Positions 48,870-61,315 of a DNA stretch of 64,000 nucleotides are shown one piece after another; within the stretch, counting starts at the first letter, position 1; the number at the start of each line of letters is the position of its first letter. The notes below the pieces were generated by a model that was given only the letters and a program-made list of their open reading frames with translations, was not told the origin of the DNA and did no database searches. Both the position numbers and the translations under genes were made by a program. Source of the stretch: Cacajao melanocephalus (lineage: Eukaryota; Chordata; Mammalia; Primates; Pitheciidae); assembly GCA_963573385.1 (NCBI GenBank), contig CAUYLG010075725.1:52328-116327 (forward strand), written 5' to 3'.

Positions 48870-49640
48870 AAAAGATAAACAATATAATAGAAAAATGAGT
48901 AAAAGTCTGAATAGGGGCTTTGTAAAAGAGGAGATCTAAATAGGCTGTAAACAAAAAACAGTGCTCAACTGTTAGTAATCAGAAAAATATAATTAAAATT
49001 TCAGGTACTGTCTCAAAATAGTGTGATATGGCAAAGATGTGAGGTGATGGAGACTCTCATACACTATTGGTGGGACTGTAAATAGGTATAACTTCTTTGA
49101 TAAAAAGAAACACTTTAATGAAGCAAAACTATGCATCCCTATGAGCACCAATCCCTCTTCTGACCACCTACCCTAGAGAAACTCTTGCACATGTGTGCTA
49201 CACTACAAAACAAGATGTTTAAAGCATCATTATTTGTAACAGCTAAAATGTGGACACAAGCCAACTAGCCTTTAGCAGAATGGAAAAATAAATTGTGGTA
49301 ATATTTTTATAATAGAATACCATAAAGCAATGAAACAAAAGAACTAGAATCGTGTTCAAAACATGAATAAATTTTAAAAACTTAATTTGACCAAAAGAAA
49401 CAGATCAAAATATTATACACTGTGTAATTTCATTTATATAATATTCAAAACGGGCAAAACTAAACTATATTATTTACAACTGCACACTTAGTAGTAAAAG
49501 TACAAAACCAAGCAAGGAAGTTGATTACCATAAAAAGGAAAGGGATATGATTAGGAGAAGGCCTGCCAGATGCATCTGCAGTGCTGGCAATTTCCCATTT
49601 CTTTTCCTGCGTGGTGGTTTTGCTTAACAATATTTCATTA
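48870..49640 (+). mobile_element. Old L1M ORF2 end and 3'UTR, sense
   Basis: ACTATTGGTGGGACTGTAAA, CTAGAGAAACTCTTGCACAT, AGAATGGAAAAATAAATTGT and CACTGTGTAATTTCATTTAT match L1M late sequence. Ends in a 3'UTR-like GCTGGCAATTTCCCATTTC. Confidence 0.75.
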
Positions 49641-49784
49641 GGGAGCATATCTGTATTTTATACAGTTTTCTATAGCTATGGGGGCTTTGCAATAAAAAGG
49701 TTAAGACACAATTTTTGATTTGCTTTTCACGAGAGATAACCACCTTTTAAACGTTACATCATCTCTAACAGTCATATCAGTAAA

Positions 49785-49995
49785 TATAGAATGGCGATAA
49801 TTAAAAAATCTGGAGACAACAGATTCTGGAGAGGATGCAGAGAAACAGGAACACTTTTACACTGTTGGTAGGAGTGCAAATTAGTTCAACCATTGTGGAA
49901 GACAGTGTGGTGATTCCTCAAGGACCTAGAAACAGAAATACCATTTGACCCAACAATCCCATTATTGGATATATACCCAAAAGATCACAAATCCT
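49785..49995 (+). mobile_element. L1PA/PB ORF2 internal fragment, sense
   Basis: AGAGGATGCAGAGAAACAGG, CACTTTTACACTGTTGGTAG and GAAATACCATTTGACCCAAC through GGATATATACCCAAAAGAT. Truncated at both ends, with no poly-A. Confidence 0.88.
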
Positions 49996-50261
49996 GCCTT
50001 TGAGACTTACACCCACATGTTATCTTGGACAAACACCCTGAACATTCCGAGCATCATTTGAAAAGGGGCTGCAAAGGACTGTTAAGCGGAATAAAATGCG
50101 TAAAAGCTGTTATATAACTTAACAATCATACAACATCATTGTTCATTATTACGCCAATTTAATTTTATATTAAGTGTTCTAATTATATGGACACATAAGC
50201 AAGAATTACTCAACTACACATTTTCAAGTAAAAATAATCTATATGGTATTGTGAGATCCCA

Positions 50262-50455
50262 AAAGGCACAGCTATGCAACACTGGACAAAGATTTACTCT
50301 CTCTGTAGCTCTATTTCTTCATCTTTAAGAAAATGTTAAGAATTACCTCAAAAGGGTGATTGTGATGATGAAATGAGATGATATGTGAAGGCTGCTCTGT
50401 ACAAAACCTAGAAACCTTTAATTCTCAGATGTTGCTCTCATTATTAGAATATGGG
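50262..50455 (+). mobile_element. MIR SINE, sense
   Basis: GCACAGCTATGCAACACTGG, TCTGTAGCTCTATTTCTTCA, GTGATTGTGATGATGAAATG and AATTCTCAGATGTTGCTCTC follow the MIR order. Confidence 0.65.
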
Positions 50456-52609
50456 TTTCACTGAATTTTATATACCTCCATTTTTCTCTTACAAAAGTAT
50501 GTCCCCAGCTCGATGACTTATACTTTGTGTTTCGGTCACATATCAATTCAGCTTCTGATTGATTCTGGTTAATGTCCCATTTATCCTAAACTTGGGTGAT
50601 GGCAGTGTCACAGCAATGCTACTAATGGCAAGTCTATGAGTAACGAAGGGTCCTCTTCACCAGGCTGCCTTACTTTATCAGAAAAATGGATGACCACATG
50701 TAAATGCCAAAAGCAATCCCCCCAAACACTGCTCTGTCATCACATGGGAAACTACCCAACGATAGAGCAGAGATTCACCTGCTGATAAAAAACACTAATA
50801 TTATCAGTGGACAATAATAGCACTGACAGGGAACACAAGCAGCTCACGATTAAGAGGATGACCGTAAAAACAGATAAATATATCACTTTATTCTAACAGC
50901 ACAGTAGAGTTACAATTGCAGCCATAAACAAAAGAGAAAAGATAGGAAGAATTTTCCACATGAAAAAGCATGGATTTTGAATGAATTAAGAAATGACATC
51001 CATTGCAGCTATGCTTACAGCACAATGGGTGACATCATTAAGTAGAGGAACCTCAATTTTGGCAGGACTTTTCAGTGTGTTTATAGAAAAACTTTTAGAA
51101 GAGCTAATAAGTATCATCCTGCTGACATACTGTGTTATTGAACAACTAAGTTAGTAAAGTACCGCAGCATTCTGATTTCCATTAAAATCAGACTTCCATT
51201 GGCAACCTGTGCTTATACAAATAAGCACATCGGAGTCTACAAAAACGTAAATTTAGTAGGATTCATCATAATGCACAGAGATACATGAATATCTCAGATG
51301 CTTGTGCATGTGTATAGCTCATTTCTCAAAACATATATTAGCTGTTCATTAGCATATTTCTTTCTACATATTCTGCAGAGTACTGTTTTCCTTCTAGTGT
51401 ACCACGATCACTTTAAGACAATTTTCATTTGTTTCAATTCCTTGGAGTAGGGCTTTATTTTTATGCTCCAGCCAAAAGAACAGTATGTGATATAATTCTT
51501 ATTTTAGTGACAGACATTCCATATGTACCATGCATGAAATGTTAAAAAATTAGAAATCATCCAATATTTCCAGGATGTGTAGCATATGACACAGCAATAG
51601 CTTCTACTGATTTACAGTTAGGTTCCACAGGCAATTTTGTGAAAAAGTGAGTGTGTCATAATTTTAGGAGGAGATATCTCTTTTTCATGATTTAGGAAAA
51701 GATAAATCAGGAACAAAAAATACGTTAGGTGGGCAATCAAAATCTCACTACACACTTGCTTATTATCCATGGGGATCAGAAATACTGGAAGGGCACTAGT
51801 ATGTTTAACTTCCAAATTAGCAAAAATAACATCAGGAAAAAGAAGCAATAATGCCCTCAGATAGCTTTCTGTTCCTTTGGACTCTTTTGCCTATTATGAG
51901 CCTTTAAAGTTCAACAGTTTTGCCATGCTCCAGGGAAGCTCTTGAAGCTCTAAACTAAGCATCTTCATCAGAGGGAGGTGGGGACATAGAGCAAAAGAGA
52001 CTATCTTAGGTTGGTGTTTCTGTCTGTGCTGGGACCAAGCTTGTACAAGTCAGCCCTCAAAGGTTAGCAGAATCCAAATCTGAAGTGATAAGCGAAAAGT
52101 ACGAAAAGATTCTGAGGAAAGCCAATATGCAAAGACCAGATAACTTTTTAGTTTCTCATTAGTTCATCTTTATGTTTCTCGTATTACCCAATACAGTGCC
52201 TTGCAATAGCAGACTACCAATAAAGGTCTTTTGATTGAATATATTTATGTTTATTTAACAAATCCACATGGATACATAACTTTAAAAATGTCAAAGCCAA
52301 ATCTAAAGTGTTTGTTGCCTATGATCACTTTCTAGCAATCTAGATACTGAAAATCTTCTGGCTAATAGAGTTAATAAGGGTTATATAAAGGGTGTCATTT
52401 AAATAATTTGTGATAACAGATTTAAAGAAGGGAGACTATAATTTTCACTTCCCAGTTACCTTGTTATTAATTTAGTGATTTGTTTTAATTACATATTAAA
52501 ATTTCACCATATTTTAAATGTCAGACCTATTTTATGAAAGCCTCACCAATTATCTATTTTAAAACTCTATGACACAATTCACATAAAATGATTTTTCAAG
52601 TGAAATGGA
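50456..52609. other. Intron, single-copy
   Basis: No gene or confident repeat. Open frames up to 76 codons without recognisable domains. Confidence 0.5.
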
Positions 52610-52730
52610 ATAGCAAAGAAAAAGGAAACAACTTAAACACTCATGAGGATAGAAACAGATCAATAAAATATGTTACATTTTTAAACAGAATACTATTAAT
52701 CAGTTACATTGAATGAACTACTTTAGTTCA
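52610..52730 (+). mobile_element. Old L1M fragment, sense
   Basis: GGAAACAACTTAAACACTCA and GATCAATAAAATATGTTACA, then AACAGAATACTATTAAT, resemble L1M late ORF2. It may pair with 53815-54270 across the transposon insertions. Confidence 0.5.
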
Positions 52731-52794
52731 TCAATTTCAACATATATTTTAAACTGATAGCATCATATACTTGCCGTTGAATAGACAGTAGGAA

Positions 52795-53127
52795 TGCCTC
52801 TGTTGCCACTGATTAAGAATGAAAAAAGCTGTTATTCCTGAAGGCACACTTGGACAACTACAACCCTGTAACACTGCATGCAACAGACCATTTAAGAGTT
52901 ATTTGAAGAATGAATAGGAATTCTGATTGTTATTTGAAAACTTCTATTCACACCTCTGGACAGATCAGAAAGTGCGAGCATCAAGACTGCCACAATGGGT
53001 ATCAGCAGTTTGGAAAACACTACTGGGGATAATAGCAGAGCATTCTTTAAAGAACTGTTCATTTATCAATACTCTTGATGGCACAGACTATGGTACTGTT
53101 TGGAAAAACACAAGCATCAGTAACTGA
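52795..53127 (+). pseudogene. Degenerate pogo/Tc2-type (DDE) transposase C-terminus
   Basis: One reading frame (starting at 52831 and the same frame through 53127) gives VIPEGTLGQLQPCNTACNRP, which fits the conserved pogo/Tigger/Tc2 transposase block IPGG(L/C)T..LQPLDV..NKPFK just after the catalytic region. After two in-frame stops (TAG at 52915, TGA at 52924) the frame resumes with ASRLPQWVSAVWKTLLGIIA and then SLKNCSFINTLDGTDYGTVW. This fits the family's terminal signature W...AW....I..SFKKC.I.NALDGTEDD..W. The catalytic Asp residues and the DNA-binding domain are absent, so the product is dead. It looks like a relic of a Kanga- or Tigger-like autonomous element. Call based on remembered family motifs. 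Confidence 0.7.
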
Positions 53128-53397
53128 AGCAAGCAGTGATTAAAGAAGAATTTAACTCTGACTGTGAAGAGGTTTTAGAATATCTTAATTTTTCTTATGT
53201 TTTCCTTTCTATATGCACAGACTACATTAGTCATAAATAAATGATTTAAAAATCTACATATAAATAAGTCTAAAAGAGCTTTCTATAAGGGTGTCAGTTT
53301 AACTGGCAAAGGTTTTGTTTTCTATCTTAGTGACACAAAAATACTGATGAGTCAAATATGATAGATCTTTATGCAAATACAAACCATTCCTGGTTTA

Positions 53398-53803
53398 CAA
53401 TGGTTCCTCAACTTACACAATTTTGGCTTTATGATGTTATGAAAGCAATACACCTGAGGTAGAGATTATTTTGAATTTTGAATTTTTGATCTCAATCTTT
53501 TCCAAGGATAGCGACAAGTGGGACAACTTGTGATGGTTGGCAGCAGTGGTGAACGACAGCTCCCACTCAGGTACGTGACCACAAGGATAAACAACTGACA
53601 CTCTGCAGTGTGATGTGCTGCCAGATGATTTTGCCCAACTGCGGGCTAATGTAAGTGTTGTGAGCACATTTAAGGCAGGCTAGGCTTAGCTATGATGTCC
53701 CATAACTTAGGCATATTAAATGTGCTCCTGACTTACTGTACTTTAAACTTGTGATAGGTTTATTGAGACATACATACGTCCATCATGATTTGAGGAACAC
53801 TAT
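53398..53803. mobile_element. Non-autonomous Tigger-type DNA transposon, nearly complete
   Basis: Terminal inverted repeats GTTCCTCAA (53403-53411) and TTGAGGAAC (53790-53798). In between are family blocks GATGATTTTGCCCAACTGCG shifted by one base in places, GCTAATGTAAGTGTTGTGAG and GGCAGGCTAGGCTTAGCTAT, as in Tigger3/4-like elements. About 400 bp. Confidence 0.82.
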
Positions 53804-53814
53804 ATAAGGATAGA

Positions 53815-54270
53815 TCTCACAAGCATATTGTGAAAAAAGTAGGTTGCAAAAATATGCATATGGTATGATCTTACTTATATAGAAAGAACTCACGTAGAAT
53901 GTAAACCTGTATTTTTGTGGCTACACACACAAGCAAGTCAAAATATAAAAAATAAACTGAAAGAAAACACATAGCTAATTATAGAAATTAATTTGATCCA
54001 AGAGGAGGTAAAAAGATTTGGAATTAAGGTCATAGAAAAATGTGATTTAACTAATTCACTCATAAAGTTCTACTTTTCAAATGAGAAATATATTCTTACA
54101 GTATTGATATTTTTTTCAAGCCATGTATGCCCAGAAAAACTGCCCAAGAGCAAATATATACAAATATCACTCAGTGGTTAATTATGAGTAGTTAATGGGA
54201 CTGTCAGTCTTTTCTTATCTTCTAGCTGAAACTTTTCAATTTCCACATCAGTCCCCTAATTTAAGAGTAA
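53815..54270 (+). mobile_element. Old L1M 3' fragment, sense, patchy
   Basis: CATATTGTGAAAAAAGTAGG and TATGCATATGGTATGATCTT match L1ME/M late sequence; ACAAATATCACTCAGTGGTT fits further along. Low-similarity gaps in between. Confidence 0.5.
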
Positions 54271-57066
54271 AATAACACAAAGGAACTGCATATACACTTG
54301 TATTTTAAATGTCACTTAAGAAAATCAAGCATTAGCTTGATTATGCATCTATCAGTGACCCAGTAGTATTAGCCAAACAGCCCTATATTTGTTTTGTCTT
54401 TTGACTTCTTCTTTGAGGTAAAGATGCAATGAAGAAAAAAATACAATAAATTAGGAAGTCATTGCCCTAATTCCCGAAAGTTTCTTGTCAATTTTAGATA
54501 ATTTTTCATGAGACAGAGCCATTATTTCATCACCTATATTGATATATGTAAGTTATAAACATGGCTTTAAATGCTCATGAACTTGACTTCTTAAATCAAA
54601 AGTTTATCCTTATATATCTTGATAATCTTCTCATTACATAACCCAGAGAAACCAAAAAGATCTCTCTAGATTATATAGTAAAGAGGCTTAATCCCTTTCT
54701 CCTGAAATGCTATTCCCCTCTTCCTTCTAGAGAAAGATGAATGATATGGGTGCTTTACAATTCAGCATGGAAACAAGAATTAAGTTTACCATAAATTAAG
54801 GGAGAGGGGATGCAGGCGGGAAATAGCTATATTTTATTCTATGTACTGTATCACTTATAGGTGGGTTGCAAGAAAAACATTATTCTAGTTATATTAAGCT
54901 AAAAAGTTAATACAGGAAAGTAGGAGTGCAAAATCACTGGCAGGACTACAGTAGCAGGCTTTGGGATAAGCCCCAGGAGCAGAGCCCAGAACAGCACTGC
55001 AGAACTGTCCAGCATGTCGCCATCAGAAATTTTTGGATTTCTAGATCCATGAGTCTGGAAGCCACCAACAACTCTGCTTAAATAGTCTCTTGACACCTAA
55101 CAAACTAGTGCCTTGCCTGTAGAATACTGTTGCAGAAAACAAAGAAATCGAACTTCCCACAACTAGACTTGGCAATATCAACACCACAGCAGAAACATTG
55201 CCCCAACCTTCCTTTCTCCTCCAGCTGTTATTTAAGTGTATATAACTGGCAGGGCCAAATCACACCCAGAAACTCAGCAAAATCTAAAGAAGATTCCAAA
55301 AACTCTCCTGCCCTTCTCACTGTTGGTATCATAGCAACCTTCCAACCAATGCTAATATTCCATTAATATTCTGAAGAAGTATATCCAAGCACTCTGAATT
55401 TTGTTCTGCATTTTAATTAAAATTCTCAGAGGTCCACAGTGAGATTATGTTTCCTCTCCAGCCTACTTCCTTTCTGGTCCTAGTCTCTGCCAATTTGCAT
55501 GTAGAGCTCACTGTGTCACAGTTACCATCTGTTTAAATAACCCACATCTCAGAGATTTACACGGCTGCACGTGTCTCAACAAACCTTTCAGTTTGGAGAT
55601 CTAGGTCAGCTAGCCTAGATTTTTAACAGAACAGTTGGCTTTCCTATAGAAATAACTGTATTTAGAATTTTGGAGTGCTCATTTTTGTGCCAAGTTCTTG
55701 ATCTTCTGCATTTATTTTAATTGAAATAAGGCAGCCTGATAGAGAAGAAACACCATAGGTATTAAAGATAAAACCTTTGGTAGGTCACTTAAAACCTGAT
55801 TAATAACTAGGTTATGTAACTGGCAGACTTACTGTGAGTCCCAAAAAATAATGTAAAAGAATTCGAGCCATTGCATTTTTGTCTGCCTTCTACAGTACAA
55901 TGTTTGTCCAGTGCCTTCAGAATGTTTTTTATATCAAATCGGTAATTCACTGAAGCTGATTTTTAGAAGTTAGATGATATCATTATTGCCTGATATTTTT
56001 CTAATTAGAAGATTCATTTAAAAGCTTGTTCTGTTTCAAAATAACCCCTATTACTGTGATGCCTGGGGAATATTCTTATTCCATTAGTAAATCACAATCA
56101 GATATAAAAAAACACATTTTAGAAGATATTACTGTTCTTTTTATGAAAACTGCCTTCCAGTGTTTTTACTTACAAACTATAATACACATATCAAATTGAC
56201 AGGTGTTTCAGACATCTTCTAACCTCAATACTGCTGTGAATAGTGGCTCTATCACACTTCCTTCTTCCGAATGACCACGTCCCTCAATTCACCTAATGAA
56301 GGCTTGTCAGGAGTGATCCTATCATTCATTAAACTTAGTGTCCTAAATTTCAACAATGCAAACAGCATTTGTGGATTGCCTAACTAAGCACCAGACCCAG
56401 AGGTGGGCACAAAGGACACAAGGATAAATATTATTCAATTCCTGCCCTCAGAGCACTCAAAATCTATGGGTAAATACACACACACATACACTCTAGGCAC
56501 ACACATACATAATGCACACTATGCAGAGCACTGCAAACAAAAACACAATAAATGAGTAACATACTTTTGGCATAAAAAATAAGGTGATTCAAAAGCCTTA
56601 AAGATAAGCAATAAATTAGCAGTAGGAGTTAGGATCGCTGAATTAACTGTACATTGACACAAAGTAGAAGAATTTGTGTTCTATAACCAGTAATTCTATC
56701 ATGCGAAGGGAAAAGATGACTCTCTGAGAAAATTTTACTCCCCCCTCCCTCTGGCACATCTGTGCTTGGTTGGTGCAACCTTGAGTATGCAGCATCTGGC
56801 TTTCTCGTACATGGATTTGATGGCTCGGGGCCAGGCTGATTGGCAGAAACAGCTGAGATCTGCAGAAGGGGTCCCAGTGTTGCTATGATGACAGAGCTCA
56901 TCCTTCCAAGTAGCTCAGTAAGGGTTTCTCAAATTGAACTACAGTCACAGAACTGGAAACCCAGGTCCGCTTGAACTTTGGCCCGGCCTCACTCCTTTCC
57001 TCCAGTAATATCCATCATTCTATCCTGACTTTTCAGGTTAGTATACACAATAAGTTCAAGCCTATG
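54271..57066. other. Intron, mostly single-copy with unassigned old repeat traces
   Basis: No gene. 54890-55110 (CACTGGCAGGACTACAGTAG, GCAGGCTTTGGGATAAGCCC) and 56390-56480 (GCACCAGACCCAGAGGTGGG) look like ancient interspersed repeats that I cannot name. A short (CA)n is at about 56477-56490. Confidence 0.4.
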
Positions 57067-57138
57067 ACAAAATTTGCTTCAAATAAAAGAAATAATGGGT
57101 CCAAAAAATTTGCTTCAAATAAAAGAAATAATAAGTCC
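57067..57138. repeat. 36-bp tandem duplication, two copies
   Basis: TTTGCTTCAAATAAAAGAAA and the following ATAAT(GG/AA)GTCC occur twice with a period of 36 bp (57070-57102 and 57106-57138), differing at two adjacent bases. A recent local duplication by appearance. Confidence 0.95.
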
Positions 57139-57226
57139 AGACTGATTTCAGGTAAATTACACTAGTACTCCTCTCTGAGAAGGCCCTGTGTTGCAAAACT
57201 CCAGGGGTTGCACTCATACTACCTAA

Positions 57227-57258
57227 TTTCTCAAAATTTATCATCCATGTGTTAAAAT
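57227..57258 (+). repeat. Dispersed 32-bp repeat, copy 1
   Basis: TTTCTCAAAATTTATCATCC with the following ATGTGTTAAAAT is 31/32 identical to 59156-59187 in the same orientation. Origin unknown. Confidence 0.85.
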
Positions 57259-59155
57259 AAAATAGCCCCCATACTCCAGGGGGCGCCATTGAGCCATACC
57301 CTATTAGAGTCTCTCAGGGCTGTCCCCAGAGGTTGCATTGAGGTATCCCACTGCCACAGAGTTAGTGTGAACCAATCTTAAGGCGTTTTACAATCCTTTC
57401 TAGAGCTCTCTAGGGTTACTTTTCCTATTAAAAGAGATCCGCTATATACTTATATTTTAAAAGTTCTTATCACTGAACCCAGCCCTTTTTTCTCATTTCT
57501 TTGGAAAGAATAGAGTGGTTTCTTTGCAGGAAGCAAAATCCCAGTTTAAGATGCCTTGCTTAGAAAAAAAACAATTATATCAGATTCTCTGTAACAGACT
57601 CAATTGCTAAATAAAAACTACCACATTAGACTGTGAACTTCTTTCTATCAGGGATTTCTTCTCATCTGGTAGTTTTGAACTACATATACTACCTTCTGCA
57701 TTGCATTTACTCCATAAATATTTTTATATTTAGTTATTTTAACTATTAGTTTATTTACACAAACCTAACAGGATCTCTGTTTATAATATAATGCAGTATA
57801 TATGTTGCATATATATTTCAATGTTACAAAGCACATTTCTTTTATTTTTTTTTTCATTAAGTTAAAGGTTTTTATAATTGTGAGTGACCTTTCCCAAATT
57901 ATTTTTAACTATTTAAGCTGCACTGTAAAAAAGCAAACAAGCCTGATTCTCCTAATTTCATATTGAAACTGACTATTGCATAAATCTGTGAAATGCAACA
58001 TTTACAGGGATTTGAGACAATGCCCATTTCCAACACAAAGGTAGGCACTCCACGTGTCCAGAGCCATGCAGTGACTCTAAAGCTATCAAGCATTCTCTTC
58101 ACTGAGCATTGTGCAAAGCACTAAGATTATTCCTGTAGGAAGGCAACAAAAGGAAAACCCTTGCCTTTGTAGACATTATAATCTCAGTTAGGAGAACTAA
58201 CGCATACAGAGGAATGCCCTAAAAACATTATTACAGCCTCTGAAACAGAAAGTAATAGAATACGTTGATTCTTCAAATTCTACAATGGCATACTTTGACC
58301 ACATATTAACTTTTCTTCTTTCTCCAAGTTACAGTGCATCCTAAAATTTTTAAATAATTATTACTCATGTCTGAGAAATGATCAAATATTCCTTATGACA
58401 GTACTGCATTTAAAGTGTTTCCAGGATCACAGTTCTTATATTTACATACCAGCTAATCCTTATAACACATTCTAAATTCTCACCATTAAGAAGGAGTTTA
58501 TAAAATCATTTGGTCCCCTAAACATCAATAAAAGCAGTGATATTATAAAACATATGAAATGATACATGCACTGTAGAAGCCATTGAGATACACAAAAAAA
58601 ATTGTGTATCATAAACTTAAAGAAAAAAACATGACTGAGTTTCATGACCAGCCTTTTAAAATTCATAATTTTTTTTAATCTAAAAACTATATTGATTGCA
58701 AAGTAACACTGACTATCCACATACTTTCAGAGCTGCTGGAACTTATGGTAGTCTTACCAAAACGGAAGTAACTGTAACTCTTATTATGGGAAACTTTGAA
58801 AAGGAGGTAAAAAGGAAAATAAAGATAAAATACCTTCTAGTCTGTTGAAATTGCAACAAGCAACTGGCTGAATGAAACACTGCTTTTAATCCCAGAAAAT
58901 CAGTTTCAGGGAGTTTCTATGATGGATTATGCTTCTAATGCTTTTTGACATAACTTGCCTACATGCCTCTGTTTAATTCAATGGATATTTTACAGCCAAC
59001 TGCTTCAAAATCAAGCCAAAGACTCATTCCAGCTCCTACTAGACTCCAGTGTAAGTGGTTGAAATCCTGTGGCCTCCAAAACCACAGCTGACATCTCAAG
59101 GATTCAAATACCTCCAATATTCATGGAGCTGCATGTGTTTGTCTATAAAACCTGG
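57259..59155. other. Intron, single-copy
   Basis: No gene or confident repeat. 58090-58200 (ATTGTGCAAAGCACTAAGAT) hints at the same unnamed old repeat as 56390 and 61910. Confidence 0.4.
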
Positions 59156-59187
59156 TTTCTCAAAATTTATCATCCATGTTTTAAAAT
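59156..59187 (+). repeat. Dispersed 32-bp repeat, copy 2
   Basis: Differs from 57227-57258 only by T for G within CATGT(G/T)TTAAAAT. The flanks on either side do not match. Confidence 0.85.
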
Positions 59188-59544
59188 CTTAATGAAAATT
59201 ACGTAAAAGATAAACTTTTCAATAGTACGTTTTGGACCATGTGAACATACCTCCTGAGAAATGGAAATTTGGTCAAGTGGGGAGATTTTCATTTAAAATG
59301 CTTAATTTCAGTCTAGAAAGATACTATCTATGGCAAAGGAATAGCAATTTTAAGATCAAATTGCTTATTGCCTTCGAAGGTTACAAGGGGCCAAACTTTT
59401 GTGATCAGAAAGGATCACAGCAAATGGTAACAGAAAGATGGTCAAGAATCATACTTTTTTTAAAAATTTGGTAAAGATTCTTTAGTCTTAACATCTCTAA
59501 TGTTTAACAATGATTAGGATATATTATTACTATTATCTAACTCA

Positions 59545-59740
59545 TTAAGCAAGAGATGGGATCAAGATGGCAGAATAAGAATCCATAGAAGTGCCCCATC
59601 CCATCCCACACCCAAACAAATAACAGAAACGTGTTTGAAAAATAAAGGAATACACAAGGCTGGTGGAAAACAAGGCATGACCTAAGTGAACAAGAAAGTA
59701 TAAAAAATACAATTTTTTAGATGTTTACTTAATATATACA
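59545..59740 (+). mobile_element. Possible L1 5'-end relic, sense
   Basis: GATGGGATCAAGATGGCAGA followed by ATAAGAATCC resembles the start of older L1 5'UTRs (CAAGATGG motif, a YY1-type site). Only the first tens of bases are convincing. Confidence 0.35.
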
Positions 59741-59749
59741 TACATATTT

Positions 59750-59871
59750 TTACAGATGGGGTTTTGCTATGTTGCTCAAGCTGAACTTGAACTCCTGGGT
59801 GCGAATGATCTTCTGGGCGTCAGCCTCCCCAGTAGCTGGGACTACAGATACATGCCACCATGCCCAGCAAA
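59750..59871 (-). mobile_element. Alu monomer-type SINE (FLAM/FRAM-like), antisense
   Basis: GATGGGGTTTTGCTATGTTG, CTTGAACTCCTGGGTGCGAA and CCCAGTAGCTGGGACTACAG, then CATGCCACCATGCCCAGC. Only one arm is present, consistent with a 7SL-derived monomer or a truncated old Alu. Confidence 0.8.
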
Positions 59872-60359
59872 AAAATATTTAAATGACAGAATGCCTAAAG
59901 GCCAAAACAATTTTAAATAAAAAAGGTAGAGAACAGCCCCAAGATAGCTGCAAGCTTTTGGGGAAGTAGGGTACACTGCCAATGAGAGGAATAGAGGTGG
60001 CCCACATGCTGAGGTGGCTGAATACCAGTGTGCTTGAAAAAAGGGGAGAAAAGAGAGTTTAAAAGAAAAACAGAGGAAGAGGATGGATATAAATCTTTAA
60101 ATACTTATGTAATAGTAGTTTGCAAAACAGAGAATAAATACAGCACTCTAGAGGAAATGCTTCAGTAAATTATAAGAGAATATTTCTCAAACCGAAATAA
60201 AAGCATTAGCCCTCACAATCAAAGGAATAAGAGATTTTAGAGGAAAATAAGCAGACAAAGATCAGTTAATATTAGAATTAAACTGAATTCTCAACAATAT
60301 TTGATATAAGAAGATGGTTGGACTATATCTTTAAAGTCATGAAATACATTACTTTGAAC

Positions 60360-60662
60360 TCAAAATTCTTTTTTTCTTTTATTAAAATTTATACAGTTGT
60401 ACATATTTTGGGGATACATGTGGTTTTTAAGATACATGTATATAATGTGTAATGATCAAGTCAGGGTAATTGGGATACCTATCATCTCAAACATTAACCT
60501 TTTTTTATGTTGTGAAAATTACAATTCTTCTAATTATTTTGAAATACACAATAAACTATTGTTACCTATAACTTCCCTACTGCACTATCAAATATTAGAA
60601 CTTTTTCCTTCTACCTAACCATATTTTTGTACCCATTAACCAACTTCTTTTCAACCTCCTAA
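60360..60662 (-). mobile_element. L1 (PB/MA-type) 3'UTR, antisense
   Basis: GTTGTACATATTTTGGGGAT, AATGTGTAATGATCAAGTCA and TTTGAAATACACAATAAACT, then GTACCCATTAACCAAC, follow the reverse complement of the L1PB/MA 3'UTR. A poly-T start lies at about 60367. Confidence 0.88.
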
Positions 60663-60719
60663 ACCTAAAATGTTCTACTCCCAACTATAATTCATATTTT
60701 AAAAGCAAACTAAAGATAT

Positions 60720-61040
60720 TTTCAAGTATATGGGATTCTAAGTCTATTACTCTCAGACACTATCTGAAAGAATCACTACAGGTGGTACTAAAGTATAATG
60801 AAAAATGAACAGAAGAGGAAGACCAAACAAAGATGTAATGGTGAGCAGAGAAACAGTGAAATGTATGATAAAGTGCCAATAAGTATGCATTGTAATGTTT
60901 TAAATTCCAGGGACAATTTAGAATTTAAATCACAAGTGCAACCAACACGAGAAGTGTCCAGAAAAAAAAAGGAAGAAAAAAGTAAAGTGTTTTAAGATTT
61001 TGGTCTTGTTCTTAGGAATATAACTCATAGCATACTGAGA
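60720..61040 (+). mobile_element. Possible L1 5'-region relic, sense
   Basis: TCTGAAAGAATCACTACAGG and TGAAAAATGAACAGAAGAGG, with GGTGAGCAGAGAAACAGTGA, resemble an L1P/M internal block. Uncertain; the rest is A-rich filler. Confidence 0.35.
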
Positions 61041-61044
61041 CTAC

Positions 61045-61315
61045 AAAGAAACATTCTTGACTCAATAAAATGCAAGCTGCAAGAACTGCACAGCATACTG
61101 ACCATAGTTAATAGTATTGTATTGCATATTTCAAAATTGCTAAGAAGGTAGATTTTAAATATTCTCACAAGAAAGAACTGACAAGTATGTGAGGTGATGG
61201 ATAGGTTAGTCTGATTTAATCATTCCACAATGTATACATGTATCATTACATCACATTGTGACCCATAAATATATACAAATACTATTTGTCAAATAAAAAT
61301 ACAGTAACATTAAGA
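61045..61315 (+). mobile_element. L1MA/PB-type 3'UTR, sense, with tail
   Basis: ACTGACCATAGTTAATAGTA, TTTCAAAATTGCTAAGAAGG, CAAGTATGTGAGGTGATGGA and TTCCACAATGTATACATGTA, then AAATAAAAATAC, parallel the block at 8370-8600 in the same direction. Confidence 0.85.
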
